64,000 bases of DNA from the NCBI RefSeq assembly GCF_000717875.1, contig NZ_JOCT01000006.1, positions 134,011-198,010 of the forward strand, read 5' to 3'. This document shows, one piece after another, positions 1-7,643 of this stretch. The first letter of the stretch is position 1. Every line of letters begins with the position of its first letter. Source of the stretch: Streptomyces sp. NRRL S-455. Its GTDB lineage: Bacteria > Actinomycetota > Actinomycetes > Streptomycetales > Streptomycetaceae. The notes under the pieces are model-generated. The model was not told where the DNA came from. It saw nothing but the letters and a program-made list of their open reading frames with translations, and did not search any database. The translations under genes were made by a program, and so were the position numbers.

Positions 1-1
1 C

Positions 2-559
2 GCCGGCATCGAACCGGAACGTGGAGCCAACGCCGCCTTGGCCGCGGCCCACCTGATCGTTGCGCTGCAGGGCCTCAACGGCCGATGGGACGGGGTCACG
101 GTCAACGTGGGGGTGGTGCGTGCGGGCACCCGGGCCAACATCGTCTGCCCGGAGGCGGAGCTGCGCGTGGAGGTCCGCTCGGCCACCGCGTCGGGCATCG
201 ATGCCGCACGTGACGCCATCACGACCGCGGCATCACAGCCGGGTGTGGCCGGCACCAGCGCGCACGTCGAGCAGCTGGACTTCTGTCCCCCCATGGAGTA
301 CACGCCCGCCGCCCGCCGGCTGCTGGCCACGGCCTGCGAGCTGGGGACCGAACTCGGCCTGCCCGTCCGTGCCACCACCACGGGCGGCGTCGGCGACGCG
401 AACATCATCGCGGGCGCGGGCATACCCGTACTCGACGGGCTGGGCCCCGTCGGCGGCGCCGACCACTCCCCCGAGGAGTGGCTCGACCTGGGCTCTGTGC
501 ACCGGCGCGTGGCCCTCCTCGCCTCGCTCATCACGGCGGTGGGCGACGGCCGCACCTGA
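2..559 (+). CDS. M20-family metallopeptidase/carboxypeptidase, C-terminal part (5' cut by window edge)
   Basis: The reading frame is open from base 2, so the start and the N-terminal metal-binding half lie outside the window. The visible 185 residues begin in the dimerisation (lid) domain (GANAALAAAHLI, then a beta-alpha unit with RANIVCP) and end with the last catalytic segment, GGVGDANIIAGAGIP...GADHSPEEWLD, whose His resembles the C-terminal metal ligand of the carboxypeptidase G2/ArgE/DapE group. M20 enzymes are zinc-dependent amidohydrolases that cut N-acyl amino acids or dipeptides. The substrate cannot be told from this fragment. The RpiR-type regulator that follows in the same direction, 177 bp away, could control it. 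It sits on the inner side of the tRNA-Thr remnant and may belong to an integrated island. Confidence 0.85.
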   Translation, partial: AGIEPERGANAALAAAHLIVALQGLNGRWDGVTVNVGVVRAGTRANIVCPEAELRVEVRSATASGIDAARDAITTAASQPGVAGTSAHVEQLDFCPPMEYTPAARRLLATACELGTELGLPVRATTTGGVGDANIIAGAGIPVLDGLGPVGGADHSPEEWLDLGSVHRRVALLASLITAVGDGRT

Positions 560-736
560 CGGCCGGCGCCCGGTGCTGCGCAATGCACGCGGCTCGTGTG
601 AGCCGGCGGCGCTGGTGCCCGGGGCAGGACGCCGGTGCGCCGACCTCCCTGATCGGCGCACCGGCCACGGGTTAGGCTCGTCGGCGTCGACCGCGCTCCA
701 CCCGGTCCGAACGCCGCGGGAAGGAAGACTGACAGG

Positions 737-1609
737 ATGGCCACTGGCGTTCTGGCGGACGAGATCCGCCACAAGCTCGGCGAACTCAGTCCGGCCGAAC
801 GCAAGGTCGGGCGCGTGCTGCTGGCCGCGTACCCGTCCGCCGGCTTCGAGACCGTGGCCGCCATCGCCGAGCGCGCGCAGGTCAGCGCCCCCACCGTGCT
901 GCGGTTCGTCTCCCGCTTCGGCTTCCGCGGCTTCCCCGACTTCCAGGCGGCGCTGCGGGCGGAACTGCAGGAGCGCAACGCCTCGCCGCTGTCCCTGTAC
1001 GACGCTCCCGCCTACGGCCGTCCCGTGGAGGAGGGAACCGACCAGGGAAGCCTGCTCGACCGCGCGGGGAGGATCTTTCCGAGCGAGGTGGCCAAGACGC
1101 TGGCGGAGCTCCCGCCGCATGACCTCGACCATGCCGTCCGCCTGCTCGCCGACGCCAGACTGCGCGTCACGCTCGCCGGAGGCCGCTTCACACACCTGCT
1201 CGCGCAGTATCTCGGACTGCACCTGATGCAGCTGCGGGAGGACGTGCGGTTCCTGCCCGACCGCAGCGTGGAACGCACCGCTGCCCTGGCCTCGCTCGGC
1301 CGCCGTGACCTCCTCGTGCTTTTCGACTACCGGCGCTATGAGGCGGACAAAGTCGCGATGGCCGAACTCGCCAGGGCGCGAGGCGGAAAGGTCCTGCTCT
1401 TCACGGACGCTTGGCTCTCCCCGGTGACCGGCCGGGCCGACGTCACGCTGCCCTGCCGGGTGACGGCGCCCTCTCCCTACGACAGCCTGGTGCCGACCCT
1501 CGCGGTCATCGAGACGGTCGTGGCCGCGGTGGTGGAGGCTCTGGGCGAGGCCGCCCACGACCACTTGCGCCGCGCCGAGGACATCGCCCAGAACATCGGC
1601 CTGGTATGA
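737..1609 (+). CDS. RpiR-family transcriptional regulator (HTH + SIS domain)
   Basis: 290 residues, the usual size for RpiR/MurR regulators. Residues 1-77 form the N-terminal HTH (LSPAERKVGRVLL, then VSAPTVLRFVSRFGFRGFPDF, the family's recognition-helix pattern). Residues about 125-260 form a SIS domain of the kind that normally senses a sugar phosphate. The SIS ligand loop, usually glycine/serine-rich, reads AGGRFTHLL here, so the effector may not be a sugar phosphate. The ATG is preceded by GGGAAGGAAG at good spacing. A perfect hairpin follows the stop. Some RpiR proteins next to peptidases regulate amino-acid or peptide use, so control of the upstream M20 gene is a reasonable inference only. 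Confidence 0.88.
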   Translation: MATGVLADEIRHKLGELSPAERKVGRVLLAAYPSAGFETVAAIAERAQVSAPTVLRFVSRFGFRGFPDFQAALRAELQERNASPLSLYDAPAYGRPVEEGTDQGSLLDRAGRIFPSEVAKTLAELPPHDLDHAVRLLADARLRVTLAGGRFTHLLAQYLGLHLMQLREDVRFLPDRSVERTAALASLGRRDLLVLFDYRRYEADKVAMAELARARGGKVLLFTDAWLSPVTGRADVTLPCRVTAPSPYDSLVPTLAVIETVVAAVVEALGEAAHDHLRRAEDIAQNIGLV

Positions 1610-1659
1610 CGTGAGCCGGTCCGGGTGGTGCGTGCGTCACCTTCTTTCGTGCTACCGGG

Positions 1660-1681
1660 AGGTTCCTCCGTGGAGGAACCT
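1660..1681 (+). terminator. hairpin terminator after the RpiR-type gene
   Basis: Perfect 10-bp inverted repeat, AGGTTCCTCC / GGAGGAACCT, with a two-base centre and no T-run, 51 bp after the stop. Streptomycete terminators often lack a T-run, so this is the likely transcription end of the regulator gene. Confidence 0.55.
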
Positions 1682-1921
1682 GCTGGCGGATGGCTTGTAG
1701 AGGTCCGACAGTGACCTCCGCCCTTCTCTCCGACCGGTCGACAGCATCGCCGGCAGCCCAGGGGCAGGCCCGTAGGAGCCCGCCGGTGGACAGCCGGTGG
1801 ACAGACGCCTTTGGACGCTGCATCACGAGGTGGCACGGGTCAACCTGCCGCACCTGCTCTGATCAGGACAAACGTCACCGGACAGCACGACGAGGCACCA
1901 CGCAACATGATCGCTCATGGT

Positions 1922-1964
1922 CTCGTAATGCGTAGGTCTCGGGTTCGAATCCCGAAGGCGGCTC
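1922..1964 (+). other. 3' half of tRNA-Thr(CGU): probable attachment-site remnant
   Basis: The sequence starts in an anticodon loop CTCGTAA (anticodon CGT at 1924-1926). It continues through a variable loop and a perfect T-arm (TCGGG, loop TTCGAAT, CCCGA at 1939-1955), and ends with AGGCGGC at 1956-1962, the 3' acceptor strand of a tRNA whose 5' end would read GCCGCCT. The 5' half is missing: upstream bases do not pair with the anticodon-stem strand TGCGT, and no D-arm is present. Many actinomycete integrative elements recombine into tRNA 3' ends and leave exactly this kind of duplicate. The gene's own terminator follows, so this looks like the chromosomal (right) junction, with the intact tRNA expected to the left of the window. 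Confidence 0.8.
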
Positions 1965-1972
1965 TCATCGAA

Positions 1973-2003
1973 CCCCGGGTCAGGGATCTGACCTGGGGTT
2001 TCT
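1973..2003 (+). terminator. Rho-independent terminator of the tRNA-Thr remnant
   Basis: An 11-bp stem, CCCCGGGTCAG / CTGACCTGGGG (one G-T pair), with loop GGAT, followed by TTTCTTTG. It lies 8 bp after the tRNA-like 3' end, as terminators of single tRNA genes do. Confidence 0.75.
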
Positions 2004-2133
2004 TTGCTTTCGTGCTGAGTGGTCCGGTAGGCCGCTCCACAGCCTGCCGTAGTCGATGCCCTGGCCGCACCTGCGGGACTCCGACCGCAGCAACCCCAGG
2101 CCAGAGGAACTCCGACCCGGGGTCCCTGGTAGT

Positions 2134-3027
2134 TCAGCGGGAGGTCTCCCGCTCCACCGGCAGCCACAGCTCGGCATCCGCCCGCGTCCCGTCCGCCGAC
2201 AGGTCGGTCCGCAGGATCTCCGGGCCGGGGCGGCTGCGGTACGGGTTCGACGGGAACCATTCGGTGAACACGTCCCGCCACAGCTCCTGGATGGCCTGCG
2301 GTGCCGGGCCGGACGTGGTGAAGACCGCCCAGGTGCCGGGTGGGACGGGCAGGACGGTTGAGCCCTCGGGGGCGTTCGGGAGGCCCTCGGAGGGGATGGG
2401 TCCGGCGGTGATCACCGCCTGGTAGTAGTCGAGTTCGGTGCCCTCGGCCCGGCTCGGGTCCAGGTCGTCGCAGACCGAGACGATGCCGTGCGGCTCCTGG
2501 TCGGACATCGCCTTCAGACGTTCCAGGGCCTGCGGGTCGATACCGCGGACGAAGTCGATGATGGCCTGGTTGGGCCCCGAGTGCACCAGGGGGATACGGG
2601 TCTTGAAACCGGTGACGGTGAACGCCGGCCGGTCCACCACGCGGTAGTGCATGCTGCTGCTCCCTTCGACAGTGAGGCGGAAGGTCAGCCGGGCCTGCGA
2701 GACGAGTGCCGCGCCGGTGCGCCGGGCCTCGCCCGGACCGACGCCGTGCATCGCGCGGAACGCCCGCGCGAACGCCTCGCCCGAGCCGTAGCCGTAGCGC
2801 ATCGCGATCTCCAGCAGCGTCGCGTCGCTCGCGAGCACCTCCGCACCCGCGACGGTCAACCGCCGGCGACGGATGTACTCCGACAGGGGCAGGCCTGCCA
2901 GTGCGGAGAACATCCGGCGCAGGTGGTACTCCGAGGTGCATGCCGTACGTGCCAGGTCCGCCGCGTCGATGGGCTGGTCGAGGTGGCGTTCGATGTGAGC
3001 CATGGCCTCGTTGAGTCGGTCCAGCAC
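2134..3027 (-). CDS. AraC-family regulator with GyrI-like effector-binding domain
   Basis: 297 residues in a two-part layout typical of the Rob/TipA-like 'AraC + GyrI' regulators. Residues 1-105 hold a double HTH (MAHIERHLDQPIDAADLA, then LLEIAMRYGYGSGEAFARAF). Residues about 125-295 match the effector-binding (AraC_E_bind/GyrI-like) fold seen in BmrR and Rob, which binds bulky hydrophobic or cationic compounds. The DNA-binding part is N-terminal, as in Rob. The start is GTG with a GGGAGG ribosome site a few bases upstream. It stands alone, with no linked transporter or enzyme, so the regulated genes are unknown. Confidence 0.9.
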   Translation of the reverse strand: MLDRLNEAMAHIERHLDQPIDAADLARTACTSEYHLRRMFSALAGLPLSEYIRRRRLTVAGAEVLASDATLLEIAMRYGYGSGEAFARAFRAMHGVGPGEARRTGAALVSQARLTFRLTVEGSSSMHYRVVDRPAFTVTGFKTRIPLVHSGPNQAIIDFVRGIDPQALERLKAMSDQEPHGIVSVCDDLDPSRAEGTELDYYQAVITAGPIPSEGLPNAPEGSTVLPVPPGTWAVFTTSGPAPQAIQELWRDVFTEWFPSNPYRSRPGPEILRTDLSADGTRADAELWLPVERETSR

Positions 3028-3235
3028 GCCCGGCCTCCCTTCCTTTTCGTGCCCTCACGCTAGGCAGCGCGCGCACTCCGGCACCCGACATCCTGTGCCC
3101 GATCCGGTCGGGTGCGGGCTGCGCCGGACGGCATGGGCGAGACGCCGTACGGCGGTCGCATTCAAGGAGTCCTTACGGTGAACGGATAGCATCGCCCGTC
3201 AATCCGTCAGATGCCGACCGGGACGAGGTGAGGAC

Positions 3236-4129
3236 ATGGGGGCGCCCAGGATCGCCGTCGCCGTGGTGACCATGGGAAACCGGCCCGAGGAGGTCGACGC
3301 CCTGCTCCGGTCCGTCGCCAAGCAGGACGTGCCGCCCGAGCGGATCGTGATCGTCGGTAACGGCTGCCCGCTGCCCGAGTTCGCCCGGCGGCTGTCCTTG
3401 CCCGGCGAGGTCACTCCGGTCGAGCTCGACGAGAATCTGGGATGCCCCGGCGGGCGGAACGCGGCCCTCGCGCGGCTGCGGGAGTTCGGCGACATCGACG
3501 TCGTCGTGGACCTGGACGACGACGGACTGCTCGTGGACGCCGACGTGCTGCGCCGCGTGCGGGATCTGTACGCCGCCGACGAGCGGCTCGGAATCGTCGG
3601 GTTCCGTATCGCCGACGAGCTCGGTGAGACGCAGCAGCGGCACGTGCCCCGGCTCGGCAAGTCGGACCCGCGGCGCGGTGGGTACGTCACCGGGTTCCTC
3701 GGCGGTGGGCACGCGCTGCGGATGGCGATGCTCGACGAGGTCGGCGACTGGCCGGCCGAGTTCTTCTTCGCGCACGAGGAGACCGACCTCGCGTGGCGCG
3801 CGGCCGACGCGGACTGGCGGATCCTCTACGCGCCCGAGTTGCTGCTCCAGCACCCGAAGACCTCGCCCGCCCGGCACGCCATCTACTACCGCGTGAACGC
3901 CCGCAACCGGGTCTGGCTGGCCCGCCGCCGGCTGCCGATCGCGCTCGTCCCCGTGCATCTGGGCGTGTGGGTGCTGCTCACCCTCCTGCGGAACCGGTCG
4001 GGTGCCGGGTTGCGCGCGTGGTTCGGCGGATTCGTGGAGGGAGTGCGGGAGCCGGCGGGGGAGCGGCGGCCCATGAGCTGGCGTACGGTGTGGCGGCTCA
4101 CGCGGCTGGGGCGGCCGCCCGTCATCTGA
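3236..4129 (+). CDS. family 2 glycosyltransferase, membrane-associated
   Basis: 297 residues with a GT-A fold: a Rossmann-like start (IAVAVVTMGNRPEEVDALL), the donor-binding segment NLGCPGGRN at 68-75, an acidic metal-binding DLDDD at 92-96 (DXD type) and the acceptor-side motif HEETDLAWR. A hydrophobic helix (IALVPVHLGVWVLLTLL) near residue 245 probably anchors it to the membrane. It resembles rhamnosyl/galactofuranosyl-type GT2 enzymes of cell-wall or exopolysaccharide synthesis. The sugar and acceptor cannot be assigned. The start ATG has GAGGTGAGGAC directly upstream. No other polysaccharide genes are nearby. A tandem 8-bp repeat (CTGACGAC three times, 4126-4149) overlaps the stop codon. 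Confidence 0.85.
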   Translation: MGAPRIAVAVVTMGNRPEEVDALLRSVAKQDVPPERIVIVGNGCPLPEFARRLSLPGEVTPVELDENLGCPGGRNAALARLREFGDIDVVVDLDDDGLLVDADVLRRVRDLYAADERLGIVGFRIADELGETQQRHVPRLGKSDPRRGGYVTGFLGGGHALRMAMLDEVGDWPAEFFFAHEETDLAWRAADADWRILYAPELLLQHPKTSPARHAIYYRVNARNRVWLARRRLPIALVPVHLGVWVLLTLLRNRSGAGLRAWFGGFVEGVREPAGERRPMSWRTVWRLTRLGRPPVI

Positions 4130-4184
4130 CGACCTGACGACCTGACGACCGGCTGCGGACCGGACGCTGCCCCCGAGTGGCTGA

Positions 4185-4220
4185 CGGGCCCCGTCCGGTC
4201 ACGTCCGCCGACGGGGCCCG
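4185..4220. terminator. bidirectional hairpin between convergent genes
   Basis: Perfect 11-bp inverted repeat CGGGCCCCGTC / GACGGGGCCCG with a 14-base loop and no T-run, in the 213-bp space between the convergent glycosyltransferase and DNA polymerase genes. It probably ends transcription from both sides. Confidence 0.55.
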
Positions 4221-4342
4221 GACGCGGAATCGCGATGACGGCATGCCGTCGGCTCGCGTGTCGGACACACGCACCGCCGCGCAACGGCCGGTTCGGCGAC
4301 CCTCGATCCCCGGCCGACGACATGGTCCGGTCCGCCGCGTGG

Positions 4343-6022
4343 TCACTTCGCTTCCGCATAGCACTCCACCACGGCAGTGGTGAAAGGGAACCGCACCGGC
4401 GTCTCCCCGAAGGTCAGCCGTCCGGCCAGGGCCGCCGCCTCGCGGATCGCCGTCACGACCGTCGCCGTCTCCTCCTCGGGGCAGTGCACGATCACCTCGT
4501 CGTGCTGGAAGAAGACCAGCTCGGCCGCCAGGTCCGCGCAGGTCTTCCGCAGCCCGGCGAGCAGCAGCAGCGCCCAGTCGGCGGCGCTGCCCTGGACGAC
4601 GAAGTTGCGGGCGAAGCGGCCGCGGGCGCGGGCGTTGGTGGAGGCGTAGCCGGGGACCCACTGTTGGGTGTCGTCGTCGGCGAGGGGGATGCCCGCCTCT
4701 TCCGCGTTCTCGTCCGTCCCCCGGGCCGCCGGCGGGCAGGTGCGGCCGAGCCAGGTCCGCACCAGCCGGCCCTCCTCGCCGGCGCGGGCCGCCTCGTCCA
4801 CATAGGCCACCGCCCTGGGGAAGCGGCGTCTGAGCGCGGCGAGGTTCTTCAGGCCGTCGCCGGAGGTCTGGCCGTAGACCGCGCCGAGCACGGCGAGTTT
4901 GGCCTGGGCGCGGTCGCCGGAGAAGGCGCGGTCGGAGACGGCCTGGTACAGGTCGGTCTCCCGGCCGGCCACCTCCATCAGTCCGGGGTCGCGGGAGATC
5001 GCGGCGAGCACGCGCGGCTCCATCTGGTCGGCGTCGGCGACGACGAGCCGCCAGCCGGGGTCGGCGACCACGGCCCGCCGGATCACCTTGGGGATCTGGA
5101 GCCCGCCCCCGCCGTTGGTCACCCAGCGCCCGGTCACCGTGCCGCCCGCGAGGAACTCGGGTCTGAACCGGCCCTCGCGCACCCAGTCCTGGAGCCAGGA
5201 CCAGCCGTGGGCGACCCAGATGCGGTACAGCCTCTTGTACTCGAGCAGCGGTTTCACGGCCGGATGGTCGACCGACTCGATCTCCCACTTACGGGTCGAG
5301 GACACCTTGATGCCGGCCTGCGCGAAGGCCCTGACCACGTTGGCGGGCAGGTCGGGGCGGACCCGGCGGCCGAACGCGGTGGACACCTCGTCGGCGAGTT
5401 CGGCCAGGCGGCGGGGCTCGCCGCCGCCCGCGTACCGCTCGCCCAGCAGGTCGTGCAGCACCGCGCGGTGCACGTCGGCACGCCAGGGCAGCCCGGCCCG
5501 GTTCATCTCGGCGGCGACCAGCATGCCCGCCGACTCGGCGGCCGTCAGCAGGCGCATCCGGTCGGGGTGCTCGGCCCGCTCGTGCCGTCGCTGCTGTTCG
5601 GCGTAGACCGCGAGGAGGTCCGGCAGGGGCAGCTGGACGCCCTGCGGCTCGAACAGCGAGGACTGCGAGCCCGGTTCGGCGGAACGCTGGGGCGGGTCGG
5701 GCGGGACGGGGCCGCCCCGCAGTCGGGCCAGGGCGGCCGCGGCCGAGCGTGGTTCCCCGTACCGCCCCTCGTGGCCGAGGAGGAGCGTCTCGGCCGCCTC
5801 GATGTCGTAGCACCGCTCGACTCGCGCCCCCGTGGCGAGCAGGCGCGGGTAGATCTCGGCGGTGGACCGCCACACCCAGCGTGTGACGCCGGGACGGCTG
5901 CGCACGGCCTCGGCGGGACCCGCCTCCCGCCGCACCGGCCCGGCGGGCAGCCCGTCAGGACCGAGGGGGGCTACGTCCACGCCACCGTCCTCGGCCGGAG
6001 CGAGTGCCCACCGGTCGGCCAT
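4343..6022 (-). CDS. family A DNA polymerase (bifunctional 3'-5' exonuclease/polymerase family; exonuclease part degenerate)
   Basis: 559 residues, about 60% of the length of PolA, without a 5' nuclease domain. The polymerase core is intact: TVTGRW at 295-300, motif A VVADADQMEPR around 328-337 (catalytic Asp 330), motif B R371-K375-Y383 in RAQAKLAVLGAVYG, and motif C HDE at 507-509. The N-terminal ~170 residues correspond to the proofreading domain, but the metal-binding Asp/Glu residues of a working exonuclease are not evident. Such short Pol A paralogues exist alongside a full PolA in actinobacteria. A role in repair or translesion synthesis is inferred from the family. Gene start ATG. The neighbours are functionally unrelated. 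Confidence 0.9.
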   Translation of the reverse strand: MADRWALAPAEDGGVDVAPLGPDGLPAGPVRREAGPAEAVRSRPGVTRWVWRSTAEIYPRLLATGARVERCYDIEAAETLLLGHEGRYGEPRSAAAALARLRGGPVPPDPPQRSAEPGSQSSLFEPQGVQLPLPDLLAVYAEQQRRHERAEHPDRMRLLTAAESAGMLVAAEMNRAGLPWRADVHRAVLHDLLGERYAGGGEPRRLAELADEVSTAFGRRVRPDLPANVVRAFAQAGIKVSSTRKWEIESVDHPAVKPLLEYKRLYRIWVAHGWSWLQDWVREGRFRPEFLAGGTVTGRWVTNGGGGLQIPKVIRRAVVADPGWRLVVADADQMEPRVLAAISRDPGLMEVAGRETDLYQAVSDRAFSGDRAQAKLAVLGAVYGQTSGDGLKNLAALRRRFPRAVAYVDEAARAGEEGRLVRTWLGRTCPPAARGTDENAEEAGIPLADDDTQQWVPGYASTNARARGRFARNFVVQGSAADWALLLLAGLRKTCADLAAELVFFQHDEVIVHCPEEETATVVTAIREAAALAGRLTFGETPVRFPFTTAVVECYAEAK

Positions 6023-6079
6023 GCCGCGAGTCTGACAGGGGGGTCTGACATCACCCCCTGCCGAGGCCGCCGGCGGAGG

Positions 6080-6820
6080 TCAGGACTCGTCCAGCGTGTC
6101 CTTCTGGGCCTGCACGATCTTCTCCAGCATCTCGGCCACGTACCGCTCGGTCCGCTCCTTGCCGATGCCGAGGCCGCTGAGCACGCCCTCGCCGTTCTCG
6201 TGCTCCAGCAGCGCGAGAAGGAGGTGCTCGGTGCCGATGTAGTTGTGGCCGAGGCGCAGGGCCTCGCGGAAGGTGAGCTCCAGGACCTTCTTGGCGGCCT
6301 GGCCGTACGGCACGAGCTCCGGGGCCTCCTCGACGGCGGGCGGGAGTGCCGCCGTCGCCGCCTCGCGGACCGCGTCGAGGGAGACGCCCTGCGCGGTGAT
6401 CGCCTTCGCGGCGAGGCCCTCCGGTTCGGCCAGCAGACCGAGGACGAGGTGCTCGGGCAGGCCCTCGGCGTTGTGCGCGGCCTTGGCTGCGTTGTGCGCG
6501 GCCATCACCGTGTTGCGGGCGCGGGGCGTGTAGCGGCTGAAGCCCTGGCTCGGGTCGAGGTCGGCCGACTCCTTCGGCACGAAGCGCTTCTGCGCCGCCT
6601 GCCGGGTGACCCCCATGCTCTTGCCGATGTCGGTCCAGGAGGCGCCGGAACGCCGGGCCTGGTCCACGAAGTGGCCGATCAGGTGGTCGGCCACGTCGCC
6701 CAGGTGGTCCGCGGCGATCACCGCGTCCTGGAGCTGGTCGAGCGGCTCGTCGTGAACCTTCTTGATGGCGGCGATGAGGTCGTCGAGACGGATGGATGAC
6801 GTGGTGTCCGGGTTCGTCAT
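6080..6820 (-). CDS. Clp N-terminal (ClpR repeat) protein with N-terminal HTH
   Basis: 246 residues. An HTH-like segment at about 61-80 (SWTDIGKSMGVTRQAAQKR) is followed by two Clp-N repeats (about 97-160 and 170-240, the second with NYIGTEHLLLALL). The ATPase modules of ClpC/ClpB are absent. Clp-N domains bind adaptors or unfolded substrates, so this looks like a DNA-binding protein that can also sense protein-quality-control partners. Two similar dyads (CAACC...GGTTG/AGTTG) overlap its own promoter, which suggests autoregulation. The start ATG is 6 bases after a -10 box, so the mRNA is probably leaderless. Confidence 0.85.
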   Translation of the reverse strand: MTNPDTTSSIRLDDLIAAIKKVHDEPLDQLQDAVIAADHLGDVADHLIGHFVDQARRSGASWTDIGKSMGVTRQAAQKRFVPKESADLDPSQGFSRYTPRARNTVMAAHNAAKAAHNAEGLPEHLVLGLLAEPEGLAAKAITAQGVSLDAVREAATAALPPAVEEAPELVPYGQAAKKVLELTFREALRLGHNYIGTEHLLLALLEHENGEGVLSGLGIGKERTERYVAEMLEKIVQAQKDTLDES

Positions 6821-6821
6821 G

Positions 6822-6869
6822 TGTCAACCGTAGGTTGCGCCCCACTAGGGTGTCAACCGAGAGTTGACA
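6822..6869 (-). promoter_or_regulatory. leaderless promoter with two operator dyads for the Clp-N gene
   Basis: On the minus strand a consensus -35 TTGACA (6856-6851) and a -10 TACGGT (6832-6827) are spaced 18 bp. The start codon A at 6820 lies 6 bases beyond the -10, so transcription should start at or next to the ATG. Two matching dyads overlay it: CAACC-GTA-GGTTG at 6825-6837 covers the -10, and TGTCAAC-CGAGA-GTTGACA at 6851-6869 covers the -35. Their centres are 29 bp apart, close to three helical turns. Confidence 0.65.
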
Positions 6870-6900
6870 GTGTCTTCCGGCTCGCTCTCACCGCTCGCTC

Positions 6901-7542
6901 CTACTTCGGCGAGGTCGCCACCAACCGCACCGCCAGCCCTGCGAACACCGTCCCGGAGACGATGTTCAGCCACCGGTTCACCCGCGCGCTGCGGCGGAGG
7001 AAGGACGCCAGACGTCCGGAGAGCAGCCCCACCGCGCCGTCCCAGAGGAAGCCCATCACCACGAGCGTGACGCCGAGCAGCAGCAACTGCCCCCGGACGT
7101 GCCCGAGCGAGGGGTCCACGAACTGCGGCAGGAACGCCACGTTGAAGAGGATCACCTTCGGGTTCAGCAGGTTCGTGATCGCGCCTTGCCAGAACGCCCG
7201 CCGCATCCCGGGCCCCACGGCACCGGCGGTGCCCTCCCCCGGCACGGAGCGGTCGCGGAACGCCTTCACGGCCAGGTAGAGCAGGTAGGCGGCGCCCGCC
7301 CAGCGCAGCACGTGGTACAGCGTCGGCAACGCCGTGAAGAGGGCCGACAGGCCGAGAGCCGCCGCGAGCGAGTGCACGAGCATCGCGCAGGCCACCCCGG
7401 ACGCCGCCATCACCCCGGCGGTGGGCCCGCCCCGGCCGCCCATCGCCACGATGAACATCATGTCGGGGCCGGGTGTGACGCAGAGCGCGAAGGCGGCGAC
7501 GAGGAACGCCGCGTACAGAGTCATGTCCACCATGCGGGCCAT
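6901..7542 (-). CDS. LysE/RhtB-family exporter
   Basis: 213 residues, standard length for the LysE superfamily, with six hydrophobic segments. The hallmark N-terminal block FALCVTPGPDMMFIVAMGG and the second-half block GAITNLLNPKVILFNVAFLPQFV are both present. Family members export amino acids such as lysine, arginine, homoserine or threonine by proton antiport. The substrate here is unknown. Three in-frame ATG codons occur close together (7542, 7533, 7524); I chose the first because GGGACGGGG precedes it. The upstream DUF2786 gene is divergent, about 100 bp away. Confidence 0.88.
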   Translation of the reverse strand: MARMVDMTLYAAFLVAAFALCVTPGPDMMFIVAMGGRGGPTAGVMAASGVACAMLVHSLAAALGLSALFTALPTLYHVLRWAGAAYLLYLAVKAFRDRSVPGEGTAGAVGPGMRRAFWQGAITNLLNPKVILFNVAFLPQFVDPSLGHVRGQLLLLGVTLVVMGFLWDGAVGLLSGRLASFLRRSARVNRWLNIVSGTVFAGLAVRLVATSPK

Positions 7543-7643
7543 GCTCGGAGCCCCGTCCCGAGGGGGTGAGCCAATTCCGGAGAGTGAGACGGGGCGGGCC
7601 GCGGGGCCCGGGCGCCCCGCGAGGGCGTGGCACCATCGGGCCC

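Larger units (their letters stand above)
1610..2133. other. intergenic region with hairpin, tRNA-Thr 3' remnant and terminator
   Basis: No convincing protein gene lies between the RpiR-type regulator and the AraC-type regulator. The stretch contains a hairpin just after the regulator, about 120 bp of unassigned sequence running up to the tRNA remnant (where arm sites of an integrase could lie), the tRNA 3' half and its terminator. From 2004 to 2133 I see nothing recognisable. Confidence 0.6.

Noticed and set aside
1823..3091. Minus-strand 422-codon frame running through the tRNA remnant and the AraC-type gene.
   Set aside because: Overlaps the AraC/GyrI gene in another frame; the tRNA-like DNA explains the pseudo-conserved DSNPRPTHYE segment often seen in such false frames.
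4126..4149. Three tandem CTGACGAC units at the glycosyltransferase stop codon.
   Set aside because: Short, no symmetry, and better seen as slippage; no regulatory role can be argued.
4235..6799. 854-codon plus-strand frame opposite the DNA polymerase and Clp-N genes.
   Set aside because: High-GC shadow frame. It spans two well-supported minus-strand genes, has no ribosome site, and its composition (Gly/Ala/Val/His repeats) is typical antisense translation.
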